Counted from the first letter of the stretch, positions 20,063 to 32,599 are shown. The stretch: 64,000 nucleotides of DNA from Tetrapyrgos nigripes (GCA_013368315.1 JAACJM010000184.1:106138-170137); one strand, 5' to 3'. Notes: generated by a model not told the origin, from the letters alone. Made by a program: numbers and translations.

Positions 20063-21885
20063 ACTCCAGTTGAAATATACAGACATCTTAGAGCTGAAGG
20101 GAAAGAGAACTGAAACAACATCAACAAGTGATGCAGCACCACCACCATGAAAGAAATTATAGCTAAGCTTGCACAGAAGCAACGTTAAAGAGGGCAATGA
20201 AGCAGAGAGGTACAAGTCAACAAGAAAGAAAGGTCCAGTTGGACATGTCGAACCCTGTATACAGTTGGAAAAGAAACAGATGGGAGAAATCAGGACATAA
20301 TTGACATAGCCACCTGTAGAAAAACAGTGTAAATAACTCAGCCTCATTCTTCAGCCTCATAAATCATCTGATTTTCCGAAGATTACTAACCTCTTTGTCC
20401 TTTAGGCTGTGTTGAGGCTGTCCATAGTCAGCAGGTTCTTGAGGCTGTTCCATTGTGAGTACTGATGGTCTGAGCTTTTGATGATATAGAAAAATTTCCT
20501 TTTTTAGATCTTTCTTTTGTGTCTCCCTGAGTTGCCACCATGCTTGTTTGAAAATTTTCTCAATCAAGGGGGACTTTGTTTTTTATCTGCAAGGATTTGG
20601 GAATATAAAGGAGGATAAATTTCATTGTCTCCTACCATCATTCTCTAACCCTTTTATGTGATAGATCCCAGCAAACTTCTCTACCCTGCTACTCCTCACC
20701 CTTCTACAGTTGACCTGCCAAATATCACTAACCCATTTGTGTTGCCTGAATCATCTCTCACTTCTAGTTTTTGTACGCAGTATGTATTACCTTTGTCCCT
20801 CTCATCCTCCAAAAATATTGATCACTTGGGGGGAAGGGGCCAAGGTATGCTGGCAAATACAATTACTATTTATTGATATACATCCATTTCTTATAAGTTC
20901 TTCCATATAATGAAGTTGACTGTTAACTATCTATCTTAAAAATTAGTTGCTGCAGGATTCCTGTGATGACTGTGTTTAGCATAGTCATCTTAGTACTGCC
21001 TGAATGGGCCAGTATATAGTTGTTTGTACATAATTATGTAATACAGCATTAATCATGTGTTTCCATTAATGCCAGAGCACCAGAGCGCTCACCCCATATC
21101 TGCTGTATTGTTAGGGCTAGGTATCCAACTGCTTCAATGCTGATAGTATTTGGTCACCTGACCCCTGTCACCAGGTCATTCCCAATTAGGCACTCAAGAG
21201 GTCATCAGACCCTTTGAGAGTCCCAAGTCAGTACACACTGTCTTCACAATTCCCAAGCTAATATAGAAGCTCTTTTCTTTAAAATTCTCCCTACTTCAAA
21301 AAATAAGCTGCACTTGTCACCTGGCCTGTGGCCAGCTCCTCATGCAGGCTAGCCCTGCTCGAGGGTTCATGACAGCCAGCATCAGGTGCAATTAATGCTC
21401 ATACCATCTGCCTTCAGTGTCTACTTACCAGCAATAAAGCAAAGCAGTGTGTATGTATTGTAGTGTGTTATTGAAAACACAGCATAACAAGCTATGGTGT
21501 AGTTGGTTAAATCATCAGTCCATTCTTTCTATTCTAATGTCACAGGTTCAAACCTTCATGCTGCAAATTTAATTTGGTCACCATTTTATTGCATACATTG
21601 TCATGTGAAATTTAGCCTCACTTTAGCTCAATATTCACACAGCTCAAGGATGTGTGTTACCATAGGTAATTTGGTGAAATTGTCTGAACAAATAACGATT
21701 CCTATAAATAGTAACTGTAACCATGGTGTTGCAGTGTTGGTCCTCCAGAGGTGGACATTGTCACTAGTCTTTGAGGGTGTATTGGGGATCTCAAGGCAGA
21801 GATCAAGACCAAGGATTTTTTGAATTGATCCTTGAGCACTCAACTAACTGGTGAGGCCAAGGAGCATGTACAGTAAATGACGTTG
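20063..21885. other. Mostly unassigned; possible exon and a tRNA-like segment
   Basis: A possible plus-strand exon at 20658-20876 reads DPSKLLYPATPHPS, VDLPNITNPFVLPESS and similar, not recognised. Near 21490-21565 a tRNA-like segment has an A-box-like GGTGTAGTTGGTTAA and a B-box-like GGTTCAAACC about 45 nt apart, followed by AT-rich sequence, as in the head of a tRNA-derived SINE; folding is too poor for a real tRNA. I see nothing else in this stretch. Confidence 0.3.
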
Positions 21886-22625
21886 CTTTTCTATTCCTTG
21901 TTACAACTTTCAATGACTCAACTGCGATGTGCCTTGTTAGGCTTCTGGCCTGCCTTGATCATGAGTTGGATTCATGGAAGCATCTCAATAGTGAGTGTTA
22001 TTTCTTTTGTCAGCTTGGGATGGCTATTGACAATTTGTTTCTATCAGATTACCAGACACCAGCCAGCAGCTCATTTCTACACTTCAGAACGAGATCTGAT
22101 TCATGGCCACCATCAGGGTTCAAGGTATTCATGGTAGGGTCATTAGGAACTACATGACCAGCTTAGACAAAGCCCTTGTATTGTTGCATGAGGGTATTTG
22201 TAGTGGTAACATGGATATCATTAGGGACAGGGTGACAACTGTAGGCATGGCGTTTGATGGTTTGGGAGCCATGTTAGCCCATTTGTTTACTGCTTCCAAG
22301 ACTGTTACAGGACTCATTGAAGAAGGGGACAAGACAATGTCTCATCTCCTCCCGTATGCAATGCAGGACATCCCCATGATTGAGACCTTGGTCCAAAATA
22401 CTCTGTGTGTGAATTTTCCTTATTCCATTAAGTTTTTTCTAACTTTGCTGGATTAGTACACCTGGTCCAGTTCCTGTTCCAGCTGCTCTTCTGGCATTGT
22501 TGCTCCCACTCCTCCCTCCTTCATCCAATGGCTTCATCAACCCTGCTGCTGTGCCTCCCCATGTCCCTTCCTCTACCAGTCCTTTGGTTACCCCAGCCCA
22601 TCAATTCAATGTCCCAGCAGTGATA
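21886..22625 (+). CDS. Unrecognised multi-exon gene fragment
   Basis: The best coding signal is 22103-22410: a peptide with VQGIHGRVIRNYMTSLDKAL, LLHEGICSGNMDIIRD and AFDGLGAMLAHLFTASKTV, helical and without stops. A putative intron (GTGAAT donor near 22407, GGATTAG acceptor at about 22456) leads to a proline-rich segment (PPSSNGFINPAAVPPHVPSS) up to about 22625. Upstream pieces at 21.93-22.10 kb (DHELDSWKHLNS, DYQTPASSSF) may be earlier exons across a short intron, but frames do not join cleanly. No family recognised. It may belong with the host-like exons at 7-13 kb and 56-58 kb. Confidence 0.3.
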
Positions 22626-22689
22626 CACTGTACAAAATTTGCATATAGAAATGCTAAATTGGTGGTTAGAAAGCTGATTCACCACTTCA

Positions 22690-24240
22690 ATTGGTATATA
22701 AAGGACTAGAGTGAGTCCCGAACTGCTAGTTAAAGTGCTAGTGGAATAAGTGTATGTGCCAGTACAATAAAACTAAGTACTTATGAATAGGATATGCTTA
22801 TTCTAAGTACTATGGTTGATGTGTACAGTGCTTCAGTTATAGTAGCAGATCCACCCCATATACTATACAAAGTTCTATAAGGACTTTGTAACTTAGTACT
22901 GCAAGTGTGACTCAAGGGAAAGTGAAGCCCCTATTCACAGGCAAGGAACACATACGCTATAAGACCCAGACTCTAGCACTAAACGATCACTGGTTTAGAA
23001 TGGCACCATAATCAGAGAAATCAGAGGAAAACCCTAGTAACCAAGTATGTCCGAACTAGCAGTATAACAAGCGATACCTCGTTTATAAGCAAAACAGAAA
23101 GAATAGTCTTTTGAAAGACAGTAAGGATAGATAAGTAGGACAAAGTATATATGTATGAGTTCCTAGGAAGCTCAGCTTTCATATGGTACTAAAGGGGATA
23201 AAGCCCATAGTTCATTACTGCCAGTACACAATCTAAGGAATGAGTCATAACGAGAGAGCCCCAAAAGGGTAAAGATATTTCTGAAGGCAGCAGTAAGATC
23301 AGCAAGATGTGTGCCTGATGACTGAGGCATTCTCATTGGTACAAGTGTGACTACAAAAGATATGTAGGACCTCTATAAGAGAACTATACTATGAACTGGC
23401 GGTATACTAGAAACAAAGTCTATGAACACCAAGTCTATAGTAGCGCCAGAAGAACATAAGAGGAGGAATAAACAGAAGACTACACAAACCTATAGTGACT
23501 GATTAGCAGTAAAGGAATGTGAGTCATACGAGTGGAGCTATGTGAGTCAGTTCCAGAAAGGTACTCTTAGTCAAGAGGATGAAGCAAAGGGAACATAGAA
23601 AGCCCTATTAGTTTTAGATAATATTATATGATTCCTAGATACCCTAATTAGAAAGTACCTACTTAATCTAGTAGTATGGACAAGCATGAACTGGCAATTA
23701 GACTAATATTTCTGTTTTTCTTAGGTACCTTTTAGTGGACATTAAAAAGAAATGTAGAACTGTATAGTAGTAGCTGCAAGTAGTATACAAGGACTAGGTA
23801 TTTCTCGTAGTTACTCAAGCCACATATGTAGAGTATCAGGACCACAGCAGTTCTAAGTAAGAGGGCGTGAAATACAGACAAACCTTTCTTGAAAGCCATG
23901 TACTGTAGAGTATCAGTCATCTCACCAGCACTAGCTGTAGAGACTGTGAAACACAGACTACGCTTCTACCAAATTTACCTCACTCACATCGAGTATAAAC
24001 ATAGTGTGTGGATCAATAGTGTTGAACCAAATTTGTTGGTTTTTGTGTTACCTTCTTGTGAAACTGGTTACAAGGCATTTGGGCCTACAAATTGTGAATT
24101 GAAACTGTTGGTTATATCTTTGTGGACTTGTTATAGTCTGTGTGTGTGTTTACCTTGTGTGCATTTGTGCACAACCCCTACCAAAACCCCCAAAAGTCCT
24201 TGTAGTACAAGTGAGCTGTTGAGTATTCTGACTACTCGGA
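22690..24240. mobile_element. Non-coding retroelement-like remnant
   Basis: The sequence near 22702 (GGACTAGAGTGAGTCCCGAA, then CTAGTTAAAGTG) resembles 18355 (GGACTGAAGCGAGCCCAAAC, then CAGTCAAAGTG), the start of the insert inside the split LTR, so the two are diverged relatives. The 24.0-24.2 kb part is T/G-rich like an LTR leader (GGCATTTGGGCCTACAAATTG). There is no coding signal on either strand. Element class uncertain. Confidence 0.3.
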
Positions 24241-24289
24241 ATGCTTGCACTTTACTATTTGTATAAAAGTCTTTAAGTTTGTGTTTGTT

Positions 24290-24733
24290 CTTCACCTATG
24301 CAAAAGACACCTATTAGCGGCTCCTCCTCCCACCCCAGTGAAATCTCGCAAACTTCCTCCTTTACCCAAGTTGACACCCAAAGAAAGGGACCGACTCTGT
24401 AAACTAGGAGCATGCTTCACATGTAGACAACCTGGTCATATGAGCAATCAATGTCCAACATTCCTGAGCAACACCTGGAGGTTATCAACTTCTCAAAATA
24501 CTCCCCATAATTTCCCTCCTCTTGCTGTTAGGACAGCCAAAACCTCCACTTCAGCTTCATTGTCGTCATCTAGTTCACCACCAGTGACAGTGGAGATCAA
24601 TATTTGTGCCAGGTTTACTAAGGCTCAAGAACTGGCAGAAGCAGCGCAGCAGATGAAGAAGGATGTTCCACTCACAGATAAGATCCCATCTCAATATCAT
24701 AAGTTCTTACCACTCTTTGACAAACTGGGGTAA
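24290..24733 (+). pseudogene. Gypsy gag zinc knuckle joined to pre-RT linker (protease missing)
   Basis: The reading frame has PKLTPKERDRLCKLGACFTC, then the rest of a CX2CX4HX4C knuckle (CFTCRQPGHMSNQC). After about 60 residues it passes directly into FTKAQELAEAAQQMKKD and KIPSQYHKFLPLFDK. In the related element at 47.4-55.9 kb these two parts lie 1.1 kb apart (about 49.82 and 50.97 kb) with the protease between them, so this copy has an internal deletion. It then stops at TAA (24733), and related RT sequence resumes only at 32.6 kb. Confidence 0.75.
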
Positions 24734-24942
24734 GGGGCCACTGCTTCGCATGGCAAGTTACGAGGCCCCATTCCAATGTCGATAAGGACAAGCAGAGGAA
24801 TGAACATTGGAGTAGGCCTGGGGATGCTATCGAGGTTCCCGAGCCGAATGCGGAGTCGAATGGTGGTTTCGTCTTGTTGACCTATCTACGATGTACAATT
24901 GGTGTGTATCCTACGCGATCACGTGACTCATAGGGCCTAGGC

Positions 24943-27900
24943 CTACCCTCTCTCCCTACTACATGTGCCCCCTCCAAATGTAGCGACGTCTTCGTCGCTG
25001 TCCTCTGAACCTGCGAGACACGCCAAAGAGTTAGCCTCGCTAAGAACATCCGATAAATCCGATAAATCTGCGACTTCTGATGGAGTGTCATTGCACCCGT
25101 CATCGGCCATCAAAGCTCCGTTGTCGTCGCCATCATTGCCATCGATGGGAAACACTCCCTTTCTTCCCTCCTTCAACTGTAACTCCAATGCCGTCTGCTC
25201 CCCGTGCAGCTTCGTTCCTTCCCTTGGTATGAACGCTCGCAACCTTCTGGAACTGAAAAGCCCGTTGACCAGAGTCCCATCCAGAGTCTCCAGTTTGTAG
25301 GAATTAGCGATTTTTTCCGCAATACGTCGCGGCTGTGACCACCTTGGCAGCAATTTCTTCTCCGTCTTGAAGGTGTAATCGAGGTCACTCCGGTACACCT
25401 GCACCAGCTGGCCCTTCCGGAACGTCACCTCCCTGGGAGACCGCTTCATTACCCGCCTATCAAACTCGTTTTTTCCGCTTTTCCGCACTCCACATTGTAG
25501 CGTCATAGCCATCCAGACGTTGCTGCGCAACGTAGGCCATCTGCCACTCAACATCGTCAGGACTCAATAATGATGAGCTCTCTTCAACGGGTGTTGGCTT
25601 TGTGTTAACGACTAAACTGAGGAGGAGCTCTTTAGGAGAGAAGTGAAGGGACTTGAGAATGCGATTATTGAGAATCCAGAGGGCCTCCTCCAGATGATCG
25701 GGCCAGGTATGTGGCAAGTCCTCCACCCGTACATCTTTGCACTCATCCTCCCCTAAATCCGGTGCGCACAGCCTCTTCAAAACGCTGAGTAGAAGCTTGT
25801 TGCCGCCCTCGACAAGCCCGTTGATCCATGGTGAGTACGCTGCCACGACATTAGTTTTTACCCCGTACCATTCGCAATAATCTCGGACTTCTTCACAGTC
25901 AAAATGGGATCCACCATCGGTCTGGAACACATCCGGCAGGATGTAACCGTGAAATATCTTTCCCAGGCCTTCCACCGTTGTCTTCCCACTGCCCTTCACT
26001 CTATACTTGAAGGCCCATATATGCTGTGAGTACGAATCCAGGTATACCCCCAATGTCGTGTAACCCCCTTTACCCTTAGGCATAGCCAAGTAATCACCGA
26101 CTAGTAGCTCAAATGGGTGTCTCCTGGTGACTGGAATCAACAGGGAGTGCAGGTGAGTCCGCCCAAAGTTTTTACATTTCCCACACCTGCTGATAGCTGT
26201 CAGGATTGATTGGTCCAGGTTGGGGCTCCAGATTTCGTCCAGTAGCTCCATCTTTACTGTGTCCCGCCCAAAGTGACCCCCTTCCTTATGTTTCGCCTCT
26301 GCCCGTTCAACAGCCTCCTTTCTCGTGACACACTCGACCCTGGATCTCGCTCTTGTACTACTACCACCTCTCAAACGCCACAGCTTCGCTCCTTCTATCA
26401 TGTACCCCTCGGCTTGGTGTCTAGCATGCTGCCTTTGCCTTACCGACATCCCTGCAGTGAGGCCTTTTAATGCGTCCACAACCTCCAACAGGATGGGTTC
26501 GTCAGCAAATCGTTTCTGCAGTGACGCCACCTCACTGTCCATTGCAACTTGCATTACATTGTGCACCAGCCCATGCGCATGCTCCCAATCCTCACTGACG
26601 GTCCATTCACTTCCGTCGCCTAGCAACCTCGGTGTCTCCTCCCACTTCCTGCTCAACCCGTCCGCGACCACGTTCTTCTTCCCTGGTATGTGCCATACCT
26701 CGACGATGTTGTGAGCTATGATGCCATCCCGCCACCACGCATGGGTAGCATTTAGATTAGGGTTTAGGATGACATCACGCAGTGCCTGGCAATCCGTCTC
26801 AATCTCCACCGGTGACCCCCATATCGTGTCTGAAAACTTATCCAGGCCACACTTCAACGCCGCGAACTCGAGGAGGAAAGGTTTGTATTTTTCTTCGGTT
26901 TTTGAGGTTCGTTTTGACATGAATGCTATAGGATGTGTCTTCACGGTGCGACCGTTTGGGAGGACCGTCTCGAAACGTTGGGAGAGCACGGCTGCAAAGC
27001 CTTCTTTGCAACCATCTGAGGTGACAATGAAGGGTGTGCCATCGAACCTAGGGCATTTCAGGACGGGTTCTGAGGTAAGCAGTTTTTTCAACTTGACAAA
27101 GGCTTTGGTGTGTTGACCTGTCCATAGGTCAGCTAATTTGTGTCTCTGTTTCAAAGTTCGGTACGTGGTTTTGGAGCATGGGTTGGGCAACGGAACATTG
27201 ACTAGGCTCCTCAGTGGTCTCTCCACCTTGGCATAGTCCTTGATCAGGTCCCGAAAGTGACTGGTGAGCCCAAGGAAGGATTCGAGGTTGAGTGCGTCAT
27301 CTGGTTGTCGCCAGTCCACTATGGCGGTCAACTTTGTCAGGTCAGGTGTTACGCCTTGCGGACCGACATTAGCACCAGCAAATACACCTTCCCTTGTGAA
27401 GAAACTGGACTTCGTTGCTGAGAGTGATAGCTTCCTTTCCCTCACCCGTTCCAACAACCTAGTGAGTTTTCCCATCATCTCCTCAAACATATCCGCTGCT
27501 GATGCCCCATCGTCCACAAACAGTTCCAATACCCCATCAGTCAGAAGATCGCCCAGTAGCTCTGCTGTCATTTGTGCAAATGTCGACGGTGCACCAGTAA
27601 GTCCAAACGGCATCCTTTTGTACCAAAAGTAATCCTTCCCCTCCACATAGAAGCATGTGTAAGGTCGGGATTCTGGGTCCACTTCGCAAGCGTAGAACCC
27701 CGATGCGAAATCGAAAAGGGATAAGTAGCGATGACCGCTCACTCGTTGCTGTTTGGCTCGGATGTCACCTTGTGGCATAGGTGCGACTTTTGTAACTTTG
27801 TTGACGGCGTCAAAATTTTGACATATCCGCCACTTCTGAGCAGGTGTAGTTTTGGGTTCCTCTTTGGCTGGCTCTGGACGGTGTGGGAGTGGGAAGGCCG

Positions 27901-29494
27901 GCTCTAGTCCAGCGAGAACACATTGCTCGTTAAGGCGGTACTGTAGTTCTTCTAGTGTCAGACCACCGCCTTCATGAGCCTTCTGCGCCAGTGTGGTCGG
28001 TGAAACACACTTGACCTGGTCTGGCCGACACCGCTCTATAATCCCTGCCTCCAACATCTCGTCTATCTTCTGGTGGAAAAATTTCTTCTGAGGAGGAGTT
28101 AAAGGCCTCTGGTGAACGTTTTTGGGGAATTGTGCATTGTCAGGTATGTGCAGCTTATGCACTGCATTGTTTACTGCGTGGACCTCGCTGACCGAAAGTG
28201 CGAAACAGTCTGCGTAGGAACGGAGCATCGCTACCACTTGGCAACGCTGACCATCTGTCAAGTCGTCTCCAATTGTGACCTCCTCCAGTATCCGGTTGAC
28301 TCTAGCTGGTAAGAATGGGTCTGATTTCCGTGTGAAGATGTTCTCATTCCTTAACCCTTCTATAGGCATTTCACCACCAAGAGGCCCTTCGACAGTGGCC
28401 TCGTCAGCAGTTACATGGCAGACTGGGTGGCCTACAGGTACGGAGGTGTCAGTTACAGGGTTTATAGGAGGGTGATTTTCAATGGAGACTTCCCTCGAGG
28501 GGGGTGCACGACTACCCCCCACGAAGTTTTTCACGTGCTTCCTCCAGCGCGGCCTCCATTGTCGTTTCCCCACCACCATTGCCTTCCTTTTCACCTTCTT
28601 CGGTACCATTTCTGCCACCTCCATGCTTTCCACTTTTCCTCGTGAGTTCTTCCGTTTCCAACGATTTCGTTTCATGTTCCTTTTAGCTCTCCGTCTTGCT
28701 AATATGTCCACGCCCTGCCAATACCAGAATATCCATGGCTCTTCCTCGTCCTCCACCTCTTCTAGCGTTACTTTGCCTTTGGAGGTATGTTGTATTTCAT
28801 TCGACGCTACCGTCACTACCTGATTAGTAATATTCTTTTGTTGTTCCAGATGATCGGTGGGGACTCGCCTCGAGGGGGGTTCATTGTGATTGCCCCCCAT
28901 TTCTTCTTCATGCTTTGCCAGCAGCTCGTTCTGCAGAGTTATGGATCCAGACCCACAAGGTATGTGTATAACATCCCCCTCATAATTATGGTCTGCCCTA
29001 AACCTGGTTAACAGAGGTTTCCCAAACAGGAATTCCCAAGCTCCTCCACTATCGAACACCTCAAATTCTCCCTCTGCTTCTACCCCTCCCAACAGTAGCA
29101 GGCCTTTCCAACATGCTAGACTTGGCACAATTGCTCCGTTTGCCATGCGCAACCGTTTGTATGACAGTGTCCATCCTGTGAGTCTGTCTCGGACTTGATG
29201 ATATAATTCCTCTGACATGGCTGCAACCATAGCGCCGTCATCGAAAAAGCCTTTCACTGTCACCGTCCCGTCTATGCCTACTATTCCCACCTCATGGATG
29301 AATGGTACTGGCTTTGTATCCTCCTCCCGCACCAAATAAAGATCAACAATCTCGTATTCTGATGGAATGATTACATTGTCAACCAGGGTATGGTTATCTG
29401 TGGTCCATGAGGGGCTGTCGTCACTTCCCCTAAGCAGCGCCTCCCCCTGCCTAGGGTTCTCTACATCTTTGCACCTTCCGGCATCATGGGCCAT
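24943..29494 (-). CDS. Pol polyprotein (PR-RT-RNase H-IN), one frameshift near the 3' end
   Basis: The first 1344 residues are open from 29494 to 25460. Order: aspartic protease-like segment (GFFDDGAMVAAMS, residues about 82-94; the usual D-S/T-G triad is D-D-G), reverse transcriptase (FDFASGFYACEVDPESRPYT; active-site box LFVDDG instead of YMDD-type spacing residues), RNase H (FIVTSDGCKEGFAAVLSQR), zinc-binding region and integrase core (LLVGDYLAMPKG, FQTDGGSHF, NGLVEGGN as D, D, E). At about 25475, in a run of A residues on the coding strand, the frame shifts. The C-terminal part (RKGQLVQVYRSDLDYTFKTE and onwards) continues in another frame to 24943. The tail is acidic; there is no chromodomain. 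The frameshift may be a real mutation or a homopolymer sequencing error. Confidence 0.9.
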
Positions 29495-29634
29495 CTGATT
29501 GGTACTTATGCAGACGGCCCTTCCCCATTTCCCTGGTTCTCATTTCCATACATCCCTTCATATCCATAACCCCCAAATCCATACCCCCCATACCCATAGT
29601 CCACAAATGCCACCACCACGCTGTTGGGGTCATC

Positions 29635-31062
29635 TCACAGGTATGGACCAAGCTCGTTACTGCACAGCTGCCTCCAAGCCTTCTCTTTTTCGTTGAGGGT
29701 TCGATTTTGACACATGTCACCTCTATGACCGCATTTACCGCACTGGAAGCATTCGCCAGTGCATACGTTGGATGTTCCGGGTTCCAAGGGATAGGGACGT
29801 TCGTAGGTCACTGGTGTCGCATTTCCTCCCCAGCGTTGAGACCACTCGGCTTTCTGGGTCTCATATGCCTGGCGTCCAGCTGTGGTGTTAGGGTGTCGGG
29901 GTAGGGCTGTGACGTTTTGTCGTAAGGTTGTTCTTTGCTCCTCGGTGATACGTGTGTAGCCACGTTGAGCTGGCCCAAATAATCCTCCCCTTTGTGCAAA
30001 CCCAAATCTGCCTCGACCCCTTGATGACGCTCCACCAAATCCTCCCCTAAAGCCGCCATAGGTTGGGCCATTCGTGCCGAGGTTGGCAGTTGCAAAATGA
30101 TTAGTGAGACCTCGTGTGGGTGTTTCGGGTGTAGCTCCCGCCATGCCAAGAATACGGTCGTATTTCTCCATCAACGCCTTCTCCTTCTTCATCCTCTCCT
30201 CTTCTTTCTCCTTCTCCTTCCTCAACTTGTCTGCCCTAGCCTTCACCTTTTCGGCATCTACTTCCCTGATAGCATTGCAAAATGCTGTCCAGTCCTTCTG
30301 CTTCGATGGTACCTGTTCCTGAATGATGCCCGGAAGCTTCTGCCAAACTGGAACGACGAGGAAATTGGTGTCGTCAATACCTGCACTGTGTGCGAGAGCT
30401 TCAAGATCCTCGGCCATCTTCATATGGCTCCACATCTCTACACCGCCTCTTTCAACCTTCTTTCCCAAATCCTCTTCTGGGAATTTGTACGCTGACAACT
30501 CCGTTACATAATCCTCTTCCCCTTTCATGACTGGTGCTGGCTTGGGCCACTGTTCTTCGAATTTCGCTACCAGTGCCTTCCAAGTCGCTGGCGGCATTTC
30601 TCCTTCCATGAGCTTATCGTACCACTGTTCTGCAGGACTGGATGGGAACAGGTAGTCCTTGAAGTCGTCGATACGGTCTGTGTCGCTATTGGCATGTGAA
30701 AGGTTTTGCTTTACCAGTTTGATGAAGACGTGTGGGTTCTCGGAAGCACGGCCGTCACCCCGGAAGAGTGTAATCTTCTCTGCAGGCATGATGCGTTGGT
30801 TGTGAGGGCATGATACAGGGGTCTGGTTTTCGTTGAAGGGTGCAGGTGAAGTTATGGGTGTGTTATAAGGAGGTAACAGACTACTGTCACTGCTCAGAGA
30901 TGATGATGAGACTGATGACTCGGATGATGATGTGACAGGTTCCGGCTCTCTCCAGGTGACCGGTGTGAACCAAGGGTTGTACTCCGCCCCAGTCAAGGTG
31001 CCTGAGGTGCTGCTTGTGGGACTAGGGGAGCGCGAGTGGTTGAAGAATTGGCCACGGTACAA
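29635..31062 (-). CDS. Gag-like capsid protein of the 24.8-31.4 kb retrotransposon
   Basis: 475 residues. A serine-rich N-terminus is followed by a retrotransposon Gag-type core from about residue 92 (AEKITLFRGDGRASENPHVF, with EQWYDKLMEGEMPPATWKAL further on), a charged coiled-coil-like lysine/glutamate stretch near 280-305, a glycine/arginine-rich segment (FRGGFGGASSRGRGRFG) and a C-terminal zinc knuckle CFQCGKCGHRGDMC (CX2CX4HX4C). It should package the element RNA. It ends with TGA 140 nt before the first methionine of pol, in a different arrangement from a fused Gag-Pol; how pol is translated is not evident. No internal stop. Confidence 0.9.
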   Translation of the reverse strand: MYRGQFFNHSRSPSPTSSTSGTLTGAEYNPWFTPVTWREPEPVTSSSESSVSSSSLSSDSSLLPPYNTPITSPAPFNENQTPVSCPHNQRIMPAEKITLFRGDGRASENPHVFIKLVKQNLSHANSDTDRIDDFKDYLFPSSPAEQWYDKLMEGEMPPATWKALVAKFEEQWPKPAPVMKGEEDYVTELSAYKFPEEDLGKKVERGGVEMWSHMKMAEDLEALAHSAGIDDTNFLVVPVWQKLPGIIQEQVPSKQKDWTAFCNAIREVDAEKVKARADKLRKEKEKEEERMKKEKALMEKYDRILGMAGATPETPTRGLTNHFATANLGTNGPTYGGFRGGFGGASSRGRGRFGFAQRGGLFGPAQRGYTRITEEQRTTLRQNVTALPRHPNTTAGRQAYETQKAEWSQRWGGNATPVTYERPYPLEPGTSNVCTGECFQCGKCGHRGDMCQNRTLNEKEKAWRQLCSNELGPYL

Positions 31063-31434
31063 CGCCAGAGTGTCGCAGTTGTGGGTAGGAATGTGTAATG
31101 GGAATGGGAACCGGAAATTAGGCTTTAAGGAACTGGAACTGGGGACCGGAACTGGGAACGAGGACCGAAAACGTGGATGACGTGTGGTTTTGATGTACTG
31201 TCTCTAGTGTATATTTTACGTGGATTGTGTATGAAAGCCTTGGCAGGTGTCGAATCGCGCTTTCGTCACCAAGATGGAGTAGGCCTGGGGATGCTATCGA
31301 GGTTCCCGAGCCGAATGCGGAGTCGAATGGTGGTTTCGTGTTGTTGACCTATCTACGATGTACAATTGGTGTGTATCCTATGCGATCACGTGACTCATAG
31401 GGCCTAGGCCTACCCTCTCTCCCTACTACAACAT

Positions 31435-32590
31435 GCATAGAAAAATTGGCGTTATTGTGTAGTTATCACTTGATATAGTGGTAAATGTACTAGTTATATG
31501 CCTGCAATCAGCATTGGGTTTAGTTCCATGTACTTAGTATTGTGTAGGTTGAAAAGCATGGGAATGGCATGCAGAACATTCATGGAGGGACTTAGGCGTG
31601 GTGAGGAATGGGGGAGGTCAGAGGAAGACCACAATGCTGCCTTGGTTACAGTTGGTGGATCCGAGAAAGCTGTTTACTACTCATGGTCTGGATATGAAAA
31701 ACCAATCAGAAGTGAAAAAATCGAGAAATTCTCTTTGTATCTCCTGCATCCCTTCATTTCTGGTGGTCAAAGACTTGTAGTAACTATCTATAGGATCTAT
31801 CTACACTACTATATGCTTTATATGAGGCAGGAAAATGCTGAGCATTTTCCAGACGCCAGAATACCTAGAAAATGAAGAATCCACAAGTGTGACAGTAGTG
31901 AAAACAGCTTGGCCTTGTGCGATACTTCAGAGTAGCAGAGATTATTGTTACTGGAGCTTTTTGAGACCAGGAATGGTGTGCTATGCACTCTTATCTTGCG
32001 AGAGAGGTCGGAGTGAAAAGGCATCTCCATTAAAACTCCAATCAGCGCCTGCTTTTTGGGTGTGTGTCACATGCAGGTCACATTTTTCACTTCTGTGTGC
32101 CAATATCCTCTCCTTCATCGGATCTCTGTGGCTTTAGACAGACATCCTCAGAAAACTCAAAAAAGAAGATGAATCGAAGGAATAGGTTACATAGTATATG
32201 TGTGTAAAATTTCTAGAGCAATGGATAAGAATTAACAAAGTTTCTCTATATCAACATTTTCTTTTTCACTTCTGGGCAATGGGTAGTACAACATCATCAG
32301 AGGGTCTCGACCATGATGCCGGATGACTCTGAATCAGCGCTTGACAAGCACCAGTCAATAGGGGTGGAAGGTCAAAGTCGCAAAGCCATCCAGTCAATAG
32401 AGGGGGAGGTGAAATGGGTGCAGAAGCAAGGGTGCACCTGGACGCTGCATTGGTTACACGTTGGTCCGAGGAAGCTGTGATGATGTCATGAGTGCCTGAC
32501 GTCGTGGTTGTCGATGTCATTAGTCCTTGGACCCGGTCCAGACCGCAATTTGGTTGTCATAGAGACCGCAATACAAATCTGCAGGTGTGG
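31435..32590. other. Unassigned segment between two TE pieces
   Basis: It lies between the right LTR of the young gypsy and the resumption of older gypsy pol. Two places share a diverged sequence: GCTGCCTTGGTTACAGTTGG (31.64 kb) and GCTGCATTGGTTACACGTTG (32.44 kb), each followed by a GATCCGAGAAAGCTG-like stretch, suggesting an internal duplication of a non-coding element. No protein match recognised. Confidence 0.35.
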
Positions 32591-32599
32591 GAAGATTGC

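Larger units (their letters stand above)
24808..31430 (-). mobile_element. Nearly intact Ty3/gypsy-type retrotransposon with 156-bp LTRs
   Basis: Direct LTRs at 24808-24963 and 31275-31430, each 156 bp, begin TGGAGTAGGCCTGGGG and end CTCCCTACTACA; I count two differences between them. The element is flanked by a 4-bp duplication ACAT (24804-24807 and 31431-31434). On the minus strand it carries separate gag and pol ORFs. The few LTR differences indicate a recent insertion, in contrast to the other gypsy copies in the window. It has landed inside a decayed plus-strand gypsy element whose pieces are at 24.3-24.7 and 32.6-34.4 kb. Confidence 0.92.

Noticed and set aside
21490..21566. tRNA gene
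   Set aside because: A- and B-box-like sequences are present, but acceptor and anticodon stems do not pair well; better seen as a tRNA-derived remnant.
26273..28823. Plus-strand ORFs of 60-130 residues opposite pol at 25.5-29.5 kb
   Set aside because: They are shadows of the long minus-strand pol ORF; no motifs.
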